Of a stretch of DNA of 64,000 bases, positions 24,597-34,974 are shown one piece after another (position 1 is the stretch's first letter; each line of letters starts with the position of its first letter). The translations under genes were made by a program, and so were the position numbers. The notes below the pieces were generated by a model. That model worked only from the letters and a program-made list of their open reading frames with translations. It was not told where the DNA came from and did no database searches. Origin of the DNA: Sedimentibacter hydroxybenzoicus DSM 7310 (lineage in GTDB: Bacteria; Bacillota; Clostridia; Tissierellales; Sedimentibacteraceae); assembly GCF_013403245.1 (NCBI RefSeq), contig NZ_JACBNQ010000007.1, forward strand, positions 62,001 through 126,000, written 5' to 3'.

Positions 24597-25844
24597 ATGG
24601 CAAAAAGAAAAAACTTCGGTATTAAAAATTTTTTCTTTTCTTTAATAGCTGTATGTATAGTTATTTATATATTTCAAAGCTTACACGGTTCTGTTGAAAC
24701 AATAGTTGCTGAAAAGGGAGATTTGGAGAACATAATTCAAGCTGAAGGAATAATTGTCAAGGATGAAAAAATTTATAATGCAACTCTTGACGGAAGTGTT
24801 ACATATTATTACGAAGAAGGTACAAAAGTAAAACAAGGTCAGCTCATTGCAAATTTAAATACTGATTCTAATTCGGTACAAATAAATAAACAAATAGCCG
24901 AAATTGAAGCTGCAATAAACTCAAAGAAGAAAAATTCAGAAAGTGTGGCAGCAACAGAATCATTAGCCTTATATGAGGATAACATACAGGCAAGTATTTT
25001 AAAGAGCGAATTGGACAATATGTACAATATAGTCGGACAAGTTGATAATAATGGTGCTTTAATTGTTAATCAGGGTATATATGATTCATATGATATTAAT
25101 CAGCTTGAAAATATGAAAAAAGACCTCGAAAAAAGCATTTCAACAAATAAAGTTTCGTATTATTCAGCTAAGTCCGGAATTATAACATATAAAATAGACG
25201 GCTTAGAGGAAGCATATAATATAGAGGATGTATATAATTTAACTGCAAGCAGCACGTTAAAGAAAGAATATACTACATCCGATAAATTTAATAAGGAAAC
25301 TGTTTCAGCAAACGAAGGCATCTTAAAAATTATCAGAAATTTTGATTATTATATTGCAGCCACAGTTGACAATGAAAAGGCTAAATTATTTACTGAAAAT
25401 AAATACATAAAAACAAGAATTCATTCAGACGGACAGTACCATGAGGTTTGGGGCTTCATTAAAAAAATAAATTATGGCAGTGAACAATCAGTACTAATAT
25501 TATATTTTGATGATTATTTTTACAAAATTTATGATAAACGCTATGTAGATTTGGAATTAATAACCGATATATATGAAGGAATAAAAATAAATACGAAATC
25601 ATTAACCGAAAAAGATGGTATGACGGGTGTTTATGTGCAGGATGCAAGCAACATAATAAAATTTTTTCCTGTTGAAATTATAGGAATGGATGAAAATTTC
25701 ACCATAGTTGCATTGGGAGAATACGTCGAAAAAGATGAAAGAAGAATAATTAAGATAGACGAGAAAAACTATTTTACGGTTAAAATATTTGACAAGGTCA
25801 TATTAGAGCCGGAAATGGTATACGAAGGACAAATAGCAGATTAG
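24597..25844 (+). CDS. HlyD-like membrane-anchored protein
   Basis: A 415-residue protein with a single N-terminal span (FFFSLIAVCIVIYIFQSL, about residues 12-29) and a biotinyl-lipoyl/HlyD-like domain (VAEKGDLENIIQAEGIIVKDE, then VTYYYEEGTKVKQGQLIANL). A short coiled coil (IAEIEAAINSKKKNSE) follows. The family is common in Clostridia directly upstream of yggS-sepF, which suggests a role at the division site or envelope rather than in a transporter; no ABC or RND partner is nearby. The function is unproven. Confidence 0.8.
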   Translation: MAKRKNFGIKNFFFSLIAVCIVIYIFQSLHGSVETIVAEKGDLENIIQAEGIIVKDEKIYNATLDGSVTYYYEEGTKVKQGQLIANLNTDSNSVQINKQIAEIEAAINSKKKNSESVAATESLALYEDNIQASILKSELDNMYNIVGQVDNNGALIVNQGIYDSYDINQLENMKKDLEKSISTNKVSYYSAKSGIITYKIDGLEEAYNIEDVYNLTASSTLKKEYTTSDKFNKETVSANEGILKIIRNFDYYIAATVDNEKAKLFTENKYIKTRIHSDGQYHEVWGFIKKINYGSEQSVLILYFDDYFYKIYDKRYVDLELITDIYEGIKINTKSLTEKDGMTGVYVQDASNIIKFFPVEIIGMDENFTIVALGEYVEKDERRIIKIDEKNYFTVKIFDKVILEPEMVYEGQIAD

Positions 25845-25853
25845 GAGATTATT

Positions 25854-26558
25854 GTGAGTATTAAGGAAAATATTGATGGAATTTTAGAAAGAATTGCTGA
25901 CGTCTGTGAGCGTTCAGGCAGAAATCCTGATGATATTACTCTGATAGCTGTTTCTAAAACTGTAAATGCCGATAGAGCAAGAGAAGCAGTTGAAGCCGGC
26001 ATCGTGAATCTTGGAGAAAACAGAGTACAGGAATTAACAGATAAATACGAAAAGCTCTCAGATACAGAAGTTAAATGGCATATGATTGGTCATTTGCAAA
26101 AAAACAAGGTAAAGTACATAATCGATAAAGTTGAGCTGATTCATTCTGTAGAAAGTATAGAATTAGCCAATGAAATAAATAAAAGAGCAGAAAAAAACAA
26201 CCTGAAAGTAAATATCTTAGTAGAATTGAATATAGGTGAAGAGGAAAGCAAATTCGGCATAAGTGAAGAAAGTGTTTATGATTTTGTTAAATCCTTAGAA
26301 CAGTTTGAAAACATTAATGTTTTAGGAATTATGACAGTTGCGCCCTTTGCCGAAGACCCTGAAGAAATCAGATGGGTATTAAAAAAAATGAAAGTAATAT
26401 TTGATAAACTATCAAGTATGAATATAAAAAATTCCAACATGAAGTTTTTATCCATGGGAATGACTAATGACTTTGAAATTGCTATTGAAGAAGGCGCCAA
26501 TATTATCAGAATAGGGACCGCAGTATTTGGCGAAAGAACATATAAGGAGGAAGAGTAA
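25854..26558 (+). CDS. PLP homeostasis protein YggS family
   Basis: A 234-residue single-domain alanine-racemase-fold protein that binds pyridoxal phosphate and buffers its level; it has no known catalytic turnover. The PLP lysine is K35 in LIAVSKTV, and GENRVQE, WHMIGHLQKNK and the C-terminal MGMTNDFEIAIEEGANIIRIGTA-like segment are conserved. It starts at GTG 25854 after AGGAG. Its place before sepF is a standard Firmicute order. Confidence 0.95.
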   Translation: MSIKENIDGILERIADVCERSGRNPDDITLIAVSKTVNADRAREAVEAGIVNLGENRVQELTDKYEKLSDTEVKWHMIGHLQKNKVKYIIDKVELIHSVESIELANEINKRAEKNNLKVNILVELNIGEEESKFGISEESVYDFVKSLEQFENINVLGIMTVAPFAEDPEEIRWVLKKMKVIFDKLSSMNIKNSNMKFLSMGMTNDFEIAIEEGANIIRIGTAVFGERTYKEEE

Positions 26559-26987
26559 ATGGGAGTAATGGAAAAGGTAAAGGATTTTATCGGCATCACG
26601 GATTTAGATGAAGATTATGAAGAGGAGGATGTTGTTGAGGATAATGGCAGCAGCATAGGAAGAATGGAAACCTTCAGTAGAAAAAGCAATGTAATTAAGG
26701 TTCATTCTAATACCGATATGAAAGTCTTTATTTGTGAGCCCAATAAGTATGAGGATTGCACAAAGGCAGTTGATGAAATCAAAAACAGAAAAGTTGTAGT
26801 TCTTAATATCGAAGGTATGGAATTAGAGGACCAAAAACAAATTTTTGAATTTATCAAGGGTGCTGTATATGCACTTGAAGCAAGCATCCAAAAAATATCA
26901 AATGGAATATTTGTATTAGCTCCTTGCAATGTACAAATTGACGGCAGATTAAGCGACAGATATGAAAGGAATTTTTATTTTAAATAA
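26559..26987 (+). CDS. sepF: cell division protein SepF
   Basis: SepF is a membrane-anchored partner of FtsZ at the septum. The 142-residue protein has the N-terminal amphipathic helix that binds membrane (MEKVKDFIGI), an acidic linker (DLDEDYEEEDVVEDN) and the C-terminal SepF domain (about residues 50-135, VFICEPNKYEDC, VVVLNIEGMELEDQKQIFEF). It begins directly after the yggS stop and is followed by yggT after 9 bases. Confidence 0.94.
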   Translation: MGVMEKVKDFIGITDLDEDYEEEDVVEDNGSSIGRMETFSRKSNVIKVHSNTDMKVFICEPNKYEDCTKAVDEIKNRKVVVLNIEGMELEDQKQIFEFIKGAVYALEASIQKISNGIFVLAPCNVQIDGRLSDRYERNFYFK

Positions 26988-26996
26988 GGAGCATAT

Positions 26997-27254
26997 ATGT
27001 TTTATACAATTAGAATCGCTCTTGTATCACTATTAAGGATCGTTGATTATTTAATACTGATAAGAGTATTGTTATCATTTTTCCCAACCCTACGATCATC
27101 AAAAATATCCTACTTTATCTATCAAATGACAGAGCCTATTCTGGCTCCATGCAGAGCAATTTTAGATAGACTGGGATTAGGCATGGGAATGTTTGATTTC
27201 TCACCGATATTGGCATTTTTATTATTGAATGTAATTCGTAATATAATAATATAA
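26997..27254 (+). CDS. YggT family membrane protein
   Basis: An 85-residue membrane protein with two spans, the family motif LRIVDYLILIRVLLSFFP in the first half and YQMTEPILAPCRAIL between spans. YggT proteins are linked to osmotic stress or envelope assembly but have no firm function. It sits between sepF and the ylmH-like gene, the usual Firmicute position. AAGGAG lies just before the ATG. Confidence 0.9.
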   Translation: MFYTIRIALVSLLRIVDYLILIRVLLSFFPTLRSSKISYFIYQMTEPILAPCRAILDRLGLGMGMFDFSPILAFLLLNVIRNIII

Positions 27255-27273
27255 ATGCAGGTAATTAGTAATT

Positions 27274-28059
27274 ATGAAAAATTTCAATAAATATTATGAT
27301 TTTATAAAAGACGAAGAAACAAAAAATTCAGTCAGAAAAATTGCTGATAAGGCAATGTTCGTAAGCAAAAATTATATTGCGGCAGTGACTGAATTTATGA
27401 ATCCATACGTTGCAGATTTATGTGTGCCTATAATTAAAAATTATAATATAAAATATGAACCTTTCCCCTCATTTATACACGGTGAGAGGAAAGTTTTCAT
27501 TTTATACCCTGAATACCTTGAAGACATAGATAAAGATGAATTCATAACTGCATTAAGAATACATAATAAATCTAAATTCAAGAAATTAAATCATAAGGAT
27601 TATCTGGGAGCTTTAATGTCTTTGGGTATAGACAGAAATAAAACAGGAGATATATATGTGTATGATGATTATGCAGATATAGTATTACACAATGATATAT
27701 CTGATTATATTATATACAATTTGGATAAAATAGGACATAATAAAATAGAAGTAGAAAAAATAAAGACAGATGATGTAAATTTTAAAGAACAGGAACATGT
27801 ATTGTTAAATATAACAAGTTCATCAATGAGGCTGGACAATATTGTTAAGAATGTTACCAATACATCAAGAGAGACAGCTTCAAACATGGTGAAGTCGGGA
27901 AATGTAAAGGTTAATTGGCAGGTTGAAGAAAGAATAGCGCGGGAATTACTTGAAAATGACATGATTTCAATCAGCAGATACGGACGGTTTAAAGTTTACA
28001 GGCACAACGGATTAACAAAGAGCGGAAAAAATAAAATTGAAATCAAGCACTATGTTTAA
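27274..28059 (+). CDS. YlmH-like S4-domain RNA-binding protein
   Basis: A 261-residue protein with an N-terminal YlmH domain (KIADKAMFVSKNYIA, FPSFIHGERKVFILYPEY) and a C-terminal S4 RNA-binding domain (about residues 180-245, SSMRLDNIVKNVTNTSRETA, SGNVKVNW). Relatives bind ribosomal material and have been tied to cell division and ribosome rescue. It belongs to the sepF-yggT-ylmH run; 19 bases separate it from yggT. Confidence 0.9.
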   Translation: MKNFNKYYDFIKDEETKNSVRKIADKAMFVSKNYIAAVTEFMNPYVADLCVPIIKNYNIKYEPFPSFIHGERKVFILYPEYLEDIDKDEFITALRIHNKSKFKKLNHKDYLGALMSLGIDRNKTGDIYVYDDYADIVLHNDISDYIIYNLDKIGHNKIEVEKIKTDDVNFKEQEHVLLNITSSSMRLDNIVKNVTNTSRETASNMVKSGNVKVNWQVEERIARELLENDMISISRYGRFKVYRHNGLTKSGKNKIEIKHYV

Positions 28060-28071
28060 TGAGGAGAATTT

Positions 28072-28540
28072 ATGAATTTTTTAATAGGCTTAATATTTGT
28101 ATCCTCAATCTTGGCAGATCAGGTTACAAAAGCATTGGCTGTCAATATACTTAAGGATGGCAGTTCAATAAAAATAATCGGAAATTTTTTGCGCTTTACT
28201 TATGCAGAAAACAGGGGAGCGGCATTTAGCATACTACAAAATCAAAGATGGTTTTTTATAACCGTAACAATTGTTATGCTGATTGTTTTAGCATATATAT
28301 TCTTTAAAACAAAGAACATTAATAAGCTATCAAGATTGGCAATAGCAATGATTGCGGGAGGAGCCATAGGTAATTTTATAGACAGGCTGATGCTTGGTTA
28401 CGTTATAGATTTTATAGACGTTAGATTTGGCAGCTTTTACAACTTTCCGATATTCAATATTGCTGACAGCTTTGTTGTATGCGGAACGATACTTATGATA
28501 TTTTTAATTCTTTTTAATAAATTTGAAAAGAGTGAAGATA

Positions 28541-28548
<8 letters not shown>
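28072..28548 (+). CDS. lspA: lipoprotein signal peptidase II
   Basis: LspA removes the signal peptide of lipoproteins after lipidation, acting in the membrane as an aspartyl protease. The 158-residue protein has four spans and the conserved boxes AENRGAAFS (residues 45-53), GNFIDRL with catalytic D104, and FNIADSFV with catalytic D132. Several lipoproteins with lipoboxes in this window (for example at 14645, 22102 and 60271) would be its substrates. It overlaps the next gene start by 8 bases. Confidence 0.97.
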
Positions 28549-30054
<1,506 letters not shown>

Positions 30055-30056
30055 TC

Positions 30057-31397
30057 ATGACAGATTTAACAGAAGGAAATATTTCCAGGCAGATAATCCG
30101 ATTAGCATTTCCTTTGCTGATAGGAAATATTATTCAGCAGTTTTATAATACCATCAATATGATGATAGTTGGCCGCTATGTTGGCGAGAATGCTTTTGCC
30201 GCCGTTGGTGTAAGCGGCAGCGTAATGAATTTTTTTATTGCCGTAATTATAGGCTTATGCGTGGGATTTTCTATCCTTTTTGCAAGCTCTTACGGTGCGA
30301 AGGATTATGACAAGCTTAGAAAGACAATTTTTATGACTGCCGTCATAGGGCTTGGAATGGCAGTGATTTTGTCTTTAACGGGATTTATATTTGTTAAAGA
30401 AATTTTACATGCTATAAAGACTCCCGAGCCGTTATTCAATGAAGGTGTAATATATTTAAGAATAATATTTACAGGTATGGTATTTTGTGTTTTCTATAAT
30501 TTGAATGCAAGCATATTGCAGGCAATAGGAAAGACGAATATCATGCTTTTTGTTTTGCTGATTTCCATGATATGCAATCTGCTTCTAAATTACACATTCG
30601 TAGCAATTCTTCGGTTGGAAGTTAAAGGAGCTGCTCTTGCAACTATATCATCACAAGCCATATCTGCAGCAATGTGTATATTTTATATCAGAAGATTTAT
30701 ACCTAAGCTTAAAATATCTAAAGCCGATATGGTTTGGGATAAAAAAATATTCGCCATTTCATTTAAATTCGGATTCACATCATCTCTGCAGCAATCGAGC
30801 TTATATTTCGGTAAGCTGTTGGTGCAAAGTGCTATTAATGCTTTAGGAACAGCAGCCGTTATGGCTTATACCGCAGACATACTCATAGAACAATTATTAC
30901 TTGCATTCGGAGACAGCGGTGCGGCGGCTATAGCAGTCTTTGTGGCTCAAAATTACGGACATAACGAAATTGAAAGGGTAAAAAGCGGATTGATAAAGGG
31001 CTTGAAGCTAATGGTAACTACCGGTGTTATATTGAGCGGATTACTGTTTATATTAAAGCCCGTGGTACTGTCCTTGCTTATAAGCAGGACAAATATAGAG
31101 GTAACAAATTTAGCATTGGGATATCTCGGTATTATGTGTATTTTTTATCCGTTATCCTTTGTTGCAAACTCATACCAGGGATATTTCCGTGGTATAGGAA
31201 TGATTCATTTTGCATTTATAGCCACATTTTCTCAGATAGTCATCAGAGTAATTTTAATCCACAATCTGACTGCGCTTATGCATCTGAATGCTGTAGCTTT
31301 ATCAACAGGCATCGGATGGATTGCAATGATATCAATTCAATCGGCATCATTTTATAAAATAAAAAGATCTGAATTTAAGAATACCTTAAATTCATAG
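30057..31397 (+). CDS. MATE family efflux transporter
   Basis: A 446-residue transporter with about 12 membrane spans in two related halves, with the MATE-typical LIGNIIQQFYNTINMMIVGRY in the first half and GKLLVQSAINALGTAAVMAY at the start of the second. Members export drugs or metabolites using sodium or proton gradients; the substrate is not visible here. It starts 2 bases after pyrR stops, so it may be the last gene of the long operon. Confidence 0.93.
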   Translation: MTDLTEGNISRQIIRLAFPLLIGNIIQQFYNTINMMIVGRYVGENAFAAVGVSGSVMNFFIAVIIGLCVGFSILFASSYGAKDYDKLRKTIFMTAVIGLGMAVILSLTGFIFVKEILHAIKTPEPLFNEGVIYLRIIFTGMVFCVFYNLNASILQAIGKTNIMLFVLLISMICNLLLNYTFVAILRLEVKGAALATISSQAISAAMCIFYIRRFIPKLKISKADMVWDKKIFAISFKFGFTSSLQQSSLYFGKLLVQSAINALGTAAVMAYTADILIEQLLLAFGDSGAAAIAVFVAQNYGHNEIERVKSGLIKGLKLMVTTGVILSGLLFILKPVVLSLLISRTNIEVTNLALGYLGIMCIFYPLSFVANSYQGYFRGIGMIHFAFIATFSQIVIRVILIHNLTALMHLNAVALSTGIGWIAMISIQSASFYKIKRSEFKNTLNS

Positions 31398-31509
31398 TAT
31401 AATGGACGTTTGTAAATATATGGCACATAAACTAAAGTGTATTATCGGTTAATATGTAAACAATAAATATATCCTTTAAACAATGATAAGCAAAGAAAGG
31501 AGTATATTT

Positions 31510-31692
31510 ATGGGAAAGAAACAAAGGAAAGTTTCACCGGAAGCAAAAAAAGCATTCGATATTTTCAAAATGGAAGTAGCAAATGATTTAGGTATTCACA
31601 ATTTTAACAATATGTCTCGCTCCGAATACCCTGTATACACAAAACCAGAAAATGAAAACAACAAATACTATAATCATGACCTATTGTATTAA
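31510..31692 (+). CDS. short alpha/beta-type spore protein
   Basis: A 60-residue protein whose first half (VSPEAKKAFDIFKMEVANDLGI) is the first conserved block of alpha/beta-type small acid-soluble spore proteins, which coat spore DNA; the germination protease normally cuts in EVAxEL. The second conserved block (GSVGGEMV-like) is absent and replaced by a polar tail with no similarity. It may be a divergent or degenerate family member. AAAGGAG precedes ATG 31510, and a terminator follows at once. Confidence 0.7.
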   Translation: MGKKQRKVSPEAKKAFDIFKMEVANDLGIHNFNNMSRSEYPVYTKPENENNKYYNHDLLY

Positions 31693-31698
31693 GAACGA

Positions 31699-31731
31699 AG
31701 CTGTTACGTAAAACATGTAACAGCTATTTAT
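31699..31731 (+). terminator. rho-independent terminator of the spore-protein gene
   Basis: AGCTGTTAC (31699-31707) pairs with GTAACAGCT (31717-31725), followed by ATTTATTTTT. Confidence 0.88.
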
Positions 31732-31922
31732 TTTTCAAATTAATATATAGATTATCATATATGCTGATAATAAAAATTTTCTTCTGATAGTACAAGATGT
31801 TCGAATATATGTGATATTTACAAATTAAAACAATTACATTAAAATGTTAATATACGACATGTAATAATAATATATAGCTGAATTATAAAATATAATGTAT
31901 AATATCATTAGGGGGTGGGTTT

Positions 31923-32663
31923 ATGATAAATATAGTATTGTGTGACGATAGCACTGAATTTTGCAATAGAATTACTAAGCTGTTGAAAGAAAGAATTGAA
32001 TTTGATAAAAAAATTTATTTATTTAACAAATATGATGATAGGTTTAAAGATTATATAGAAAACAATGCTAAACAAACTATTTTTATTCTGGATATTGATT
32101 TGAAAAATAAAGATACGGACGGATATGGCATTGCGAAAAAAATACGAAAGCTGCGAAATTATGATGATGAAATAATATTTCTTACAAATTATACTAATAT
32201 GTCACCATCAATCATAAAGCACAAAATACAACCTATCGACTTTATAATAAAATCGGATTATTGCATAAATGATTTGTTAACAGCCATAAAAAAAGGTAAA
32301 GAAGAGATTGAGCTAAGAGAAGAAGAAACTGATACGGGTGTTTTGATTGTTTATGAAAATAAGGCACTTTACAAATTGAGATATAAGCATATTATATATA
32401 TCAACCTTCTTGAGAATTCAAGGAGCGTTTTAATAAAAATGCATCCTACTCACATAAAAAATGAATTATATATTGTTTCTTCCATAAATTCCATTATGAA
32501 AAAGCTGGACAAGCGGTTTTTCCAAATTTCAAGGACTTCCATAATAAATAAGGATTATTTAGATTTTGCTGACCCATATGAGAAAAGAGTGGGTTTAAAG
32601 TATAATCATATATTGGAAGGAAGCGAAGAAAGAATAAGGGAGCTGTTAAAATGGATAAAATAA
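31923..32663 (+). CDS. agrA: AgrA-like LytTR response regulator
   Basis: A 246-residue response regulator with an N-terminal receiver (VLCDDS at residues 5-10; phosphoacceptor D57 in FILDID) and a C-terminal LytTR DNA-binding domain (about residues 135-245, with YINLLENSRSVLI and ISRTSIINKDYLDF). This is the AgrA layout: phosphorylated protein binds direct repeats spaced by two helical turns. The gene precedes agrC and overlaps it by 13 bases, the reverse of the staphylococcal agrC-agrA order. It is preceded by AGGGGGTG. Confidence 0.88.
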   Translation: MINIVLCDDSTEFCNRITKLLKERIEFDKKIYLFNKYDDRFKDYIENNAKQTIFILDIDLKNKDTDGYGIAKKIRKLRNYDDEIIFLTNYTNMSPSIIKHKIQPIDFIIKSDYCINDLLTAIKKGKEEIELREEETDTGVLIVYENKALYKLRYKHIIYINLLENSRSVLIKMHPTHIKNELYIVSSINSIMKKLDKRFFQISRTSIINKDYLDFADPYEKRVGLKYNHILEGSEERIRELLKWIK

Positions 32664-33952
32664 TAGCCGGAGCTGTGGGGAGCTTTATTTCATGCTATGT
32701 TTGTACTATGTTAATTACCGGAAGGCTATTATACAGACAAGAGCATTTAAAAATTGTAAATTATATTATTATACTTGCTGCAGTTCCACTTCTTAGAATT
32801 GGAGGCAGCTTCAATATAATATATAAAATTATATATGTGATAAGCATATATACTATAATCATAAATTTAATTTATAAAAAAGGTTTTATATTTTCCTCAA
32901 TTATTTGTGTTTTGGCGTACTCCATCGGATTGTTGTGTGATGTAATAAATTCATTTATATATTTGACAATTTTTAACATAGACATTGTCTATATAAAGCA
33001 ACATCCTTATCTGACTTACAGTATGTACTTTACATTTTTTTTAATAGTATTGATAATATCAAGATTTATTAGATATGGAAATCTTTTCGATGAAATTGAA
33101 GACTTTATTTTTAAGAAAAATTTATTTTCGGCAATTCAGTACATTTCATTTTTTGTTTTATTTACAGTCATACTTGCTTACATAATATCTGTACAGCCTT
33201 ATCTCAGCAAACAGCATTTACTGTCGACGGCTTTATTGGTACTGTTTATAATAATGAATATAACATATTTCATTCAAATTAAAATATCGACAAAATCAAA
33301 ATATGACTATGATAACATATATAATTATACCAATGAGGTGGAGAAATTAGCAAAACAGCTATCTGCACAGGAACATGAATATAAAAATCGTTTGATAGGA
33401 ATAGAGGCTCTTGTTGAAAACAAACAATATGATGATTCATTGGAATTTATTAACGACATATTGTCAGTTCAAAATAAGAAAGTCAATTTGAATTTAACCA
33501 ATTATGACAATATATATGATGTCATATTAAAAAAGTTGTTGATTGAAAAGACAGCCAGAGCATTAGGAGAAGGAATAAAAATTAATACAGATATCAGAAC
33601 ACAAATAAAGGATATTAATGTTCCAAACATTGTATTAAATGATATTGTAAGTATAATTTTTGATAATGCAATAGATGCTTCCTCTAAATCTAAAGAAAGA
33701 ATTATTGATATAATGATAGATGAGGATGAGGATGAAATTAATATAATTATTGCCAATACGTATTCAAAGATTATAGAAGAAGTGGTAATATATCATGATT
33801 GGTATTTCTCTAAAGGTATATTCAAAGGAAATGGTCTTTCTATATTGAAACAGATCGAAAAAGATAATCTCAATATTATAATTGATACATCAATCACCGA
33901 AGATTTATTTATTCAGGAAATAAATATATTTAATGCGAAAGAAACCATATAA
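32651..33952 (+). CDS. agrC: AgrC-like sensor histidine kinase
   Basis: A 433-residue sensor kinase with six or seven N-terminal spans (residues 1-210), a coiled coil, the phosphorylated histidine H242 in EHEYKNRL, and a GHKL ATPase domain (N-box FDNAIDAS, G-box GNGLSIL). This is the AgrC type that senses a cyclic peptide made by AgrB from AgrD. It is cotranscribed with agrA and converges on agrD-agrB. The peptide-binding specificity cannot be read from sequence. Confidence 0.88.
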   Translation: MDKIIAGAVGSFISCYVCTMLITGRLLYRQEHLKIVNYIIILAAVPLLRIGGSFNIIYKIIYVISIYTIIINLIYKKGFIFSSIICVLAYSIGLLCDVINSFIYLTIFNIDIVYIKQHPYLTYSMYFTFFLIVLIISRFIRYGNLFDEIEDFIFKKNLFSAIQYISFFVLFTVILAYIISVQPYLSKQHLLSTALLVLFIIMNITYFIQIKISTKSKYDYDNIYNYTNEVEKLAKQLSAQEHEYKNRLIGIEALVENKQYDDSLEFINDILSVQNKKVNLNLTNYDNIYDVILKKLLIEKTARALGEGIKINTDIRTQIKDINVPNIVLNDIVSIIFDNAIDASSKSKERIIDIMIDEDEDEINIIIANTYSKIIEEVVIYHDWYFSKGIFKGNGLSILKQIEKDNLNIIIDTSITEDLFIQEINIFNAKETI

Positions 33953-33970
33953 TACGGTCTCTTTCGCATT
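33932..33970. terminator. bidirectional terminator between agrC and agrD
   Basis: AATGCGAAAGA (33932-33942) pairs exactly with TCTTTCGCATT (33960-33970). It covers the last codons of agrC and ends 4 bases before the agrD stop, and so can serve both convergent transcripts. Confidence 0.75.
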
Positions 33971-33973
33971 AGA

Positions 33974-34141
33974 CTATTTTTGAGTTTTAATATCTTGGAT
34001 TTCTTTTTCTAAAAGACATTTTGGTACTTTTGTTTGTTCCCATATAAAGTCGGGACATTTGGATGAAGAATTAATGGCGGTGTTAGTAAATAAAGAAAAT
34101 ATTTTTTTTGAAATTTTATTGTTGTTAAATAAATTTTTCAT
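33974..34141 (-). CDS. agrD: AgrD-like cyclic autoinducer precursor
   Basis: A 55-residue peptide: amphipathic N-terminal helix (KKIFSLFTNTAINSSS), a core with C29 followed by PDFIW, and a C-terminal recognition tail EQTKVPKCLLEKEI. The core closely resembles the staphylococcal pattern of Cys-(D)-F-I-x followed by acidic-x-x-V-P-K. AgrB would cut after W34 and close a thiolactone between C29 and the new C terminus. A second cysteine, C42, lies in the tail and should be removed. AAGGAG precedes ATG 34141, which lies inside the end of agrB. Confidence 0.82.
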   Translation of the reverse strand: MKNLFNNNKISKKIFSLFTNTAINSSSKCPDFIWEQTKVPKCLLEKEIQDIKTQK

Positions 34142-34712
34142 AGTTTTTATACTCCTTTTTAAATAATATGTATAATACAGGGCTGGTATTAAACCCTATA
34201 AATATCAGCGATAAAATAAGCATATTAGATAATTGCTCATCTGTAAAAAATGATAAAACAAAATATAAAACGGATGTGAAGATTGATTGTACTTTTAGTT
34301 TTAATCGTTTTTTTTTATTTACCAATGGTCTTTCCTCTGTATCAGCAGGAGCATATAGAGTAAATAAAATTATTGAAATAATTGCAATAATAGTTTTCGA
34401 CAAAGGATTAAGTGAAAACTTTGATAGATATACTATACCGAAGATATTTATAAAGGTAATTAAAATACAAGAGAAAAATGTATCTGCATGGAAGCCGTAT
34501 GAGAATCTTTTTAAGACTGCTATTAGCAAGAAAACTATACTTGTTTCTGCAAAAATATCAAGAATAATAGAAACCGCAAGTAATATTAAAAGCTTAGAAA
34601 TATTAAAGTAATATATTTGAATACCATATCTCAACACTTCTTCATCATATGTATTCATATCTTTATTTTTTTTTATATAATCAACAATTTTGTTTTCAAA
34701 ATATGATTCCAT
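34125..34712 (-). CDS. agrB: AgrB-like peptide-processing membrane protease
   Basis: AgrB is the membrane cysteine protease that trims and cyclises AgrD. The 195-residue protein has about five spans and the catalytic pair H75 and C82 in RFSYGFHADTFFSC, with the same 7-residue spacing as in S. aureus AgrB (H77, C84). It overlaps agrD by 17 bases, so the two are translated together. The promoter should lie in 34713-34860, where LytTR-type repeats occur. Confidence 0.92.
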   Translation of the reverse strand: MESYFENKIVDYIKKNKDMNTYDEEVLRYGIQIYYFNISKLLILLAVSIILDIFAETSIVFLLIAVLKRFSYGFHADTFFSCILITFINIFGIVYLSKFSLNPLSKTIIAIISIILFTLYAPADTEERPLVNKKKRLKLKVQSIFTSVLYFVLSFFTDEQLSNMLILSLIFIGFNTSPVLYILFKKEYKNYEKFI

Positions 34713-34781
34713 AAGCCATCCTGTTTGTTGTTAAATTTAATATGATTAAATATTAACATATTTTGAGATAATGATAATAAA

Positions 34782-34852
34782 TTCTGCACGAAATCCCTTG
34801 TTTTTTTGCACGAAAGGATTTTATGCAGAAATTTAAGGATTTCATGTAGAAA
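34782..34852. promoter_or_regulatory. three agr-type boxes, two in 21-bp tandem
   Basis: On the minus strand the 18-mer TTTCTrCATrAAATCCTT occurs at 34852-34835 and 34831-34814, exactly 21 bp apart start to start. A third copy, TTCTGCACGAAATCCC, lies inverted at 34782-34797. Two sites one 21-bp period apart is the known arrangement for AgrA-type LytTR regulators. The boxes lie between agrB and the plus-strand genes, so they could control both directions. Confidence 0.7.
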
Positions 34853-34947
34853 ATAAGACATAATATTATTTATTTTGTATAATTAATTTGGAAATACAGA
34901 AGCAAAAGTATTTATTTAATAAGAATTATATGGGGGAGGAGATTCCG

Positions 34948-34974
34948 ATGGGAGTTCTATTTGGTTTTAGATAA
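34948..34974 (+). other. 8-codon reading frame with very strong ribosome site
   Basis: GGGGGAGGAG is followed by ATG at 34948 and the frame MGVLFGFR-stop. From 35015 to about 35098 a second sequence reads like a broken signal peptide (MRKFNII-stop, then in another frame RKLIALTAIFALCILYYIR). The first may be a leader peptide or a signal peptide gene, the second a remnant. Both are downstream of the agr-type boxes on the plus strand. Confidence 0.35.

Noticed and set aside
34168-34611. 147-codon plus-strand frame opposite agrB
   Set aside because: It is the mirror of the agrB coding sequence, has no ribosome site and shows no family pattern; agrB with its H75/C82 pair explains the region.
34782-34852. 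CRISPR-like or other repeat array
   Set aside because: Only three short, imperfect copies, one inverted, with a 21-bp period; regulator boxes fit far better.
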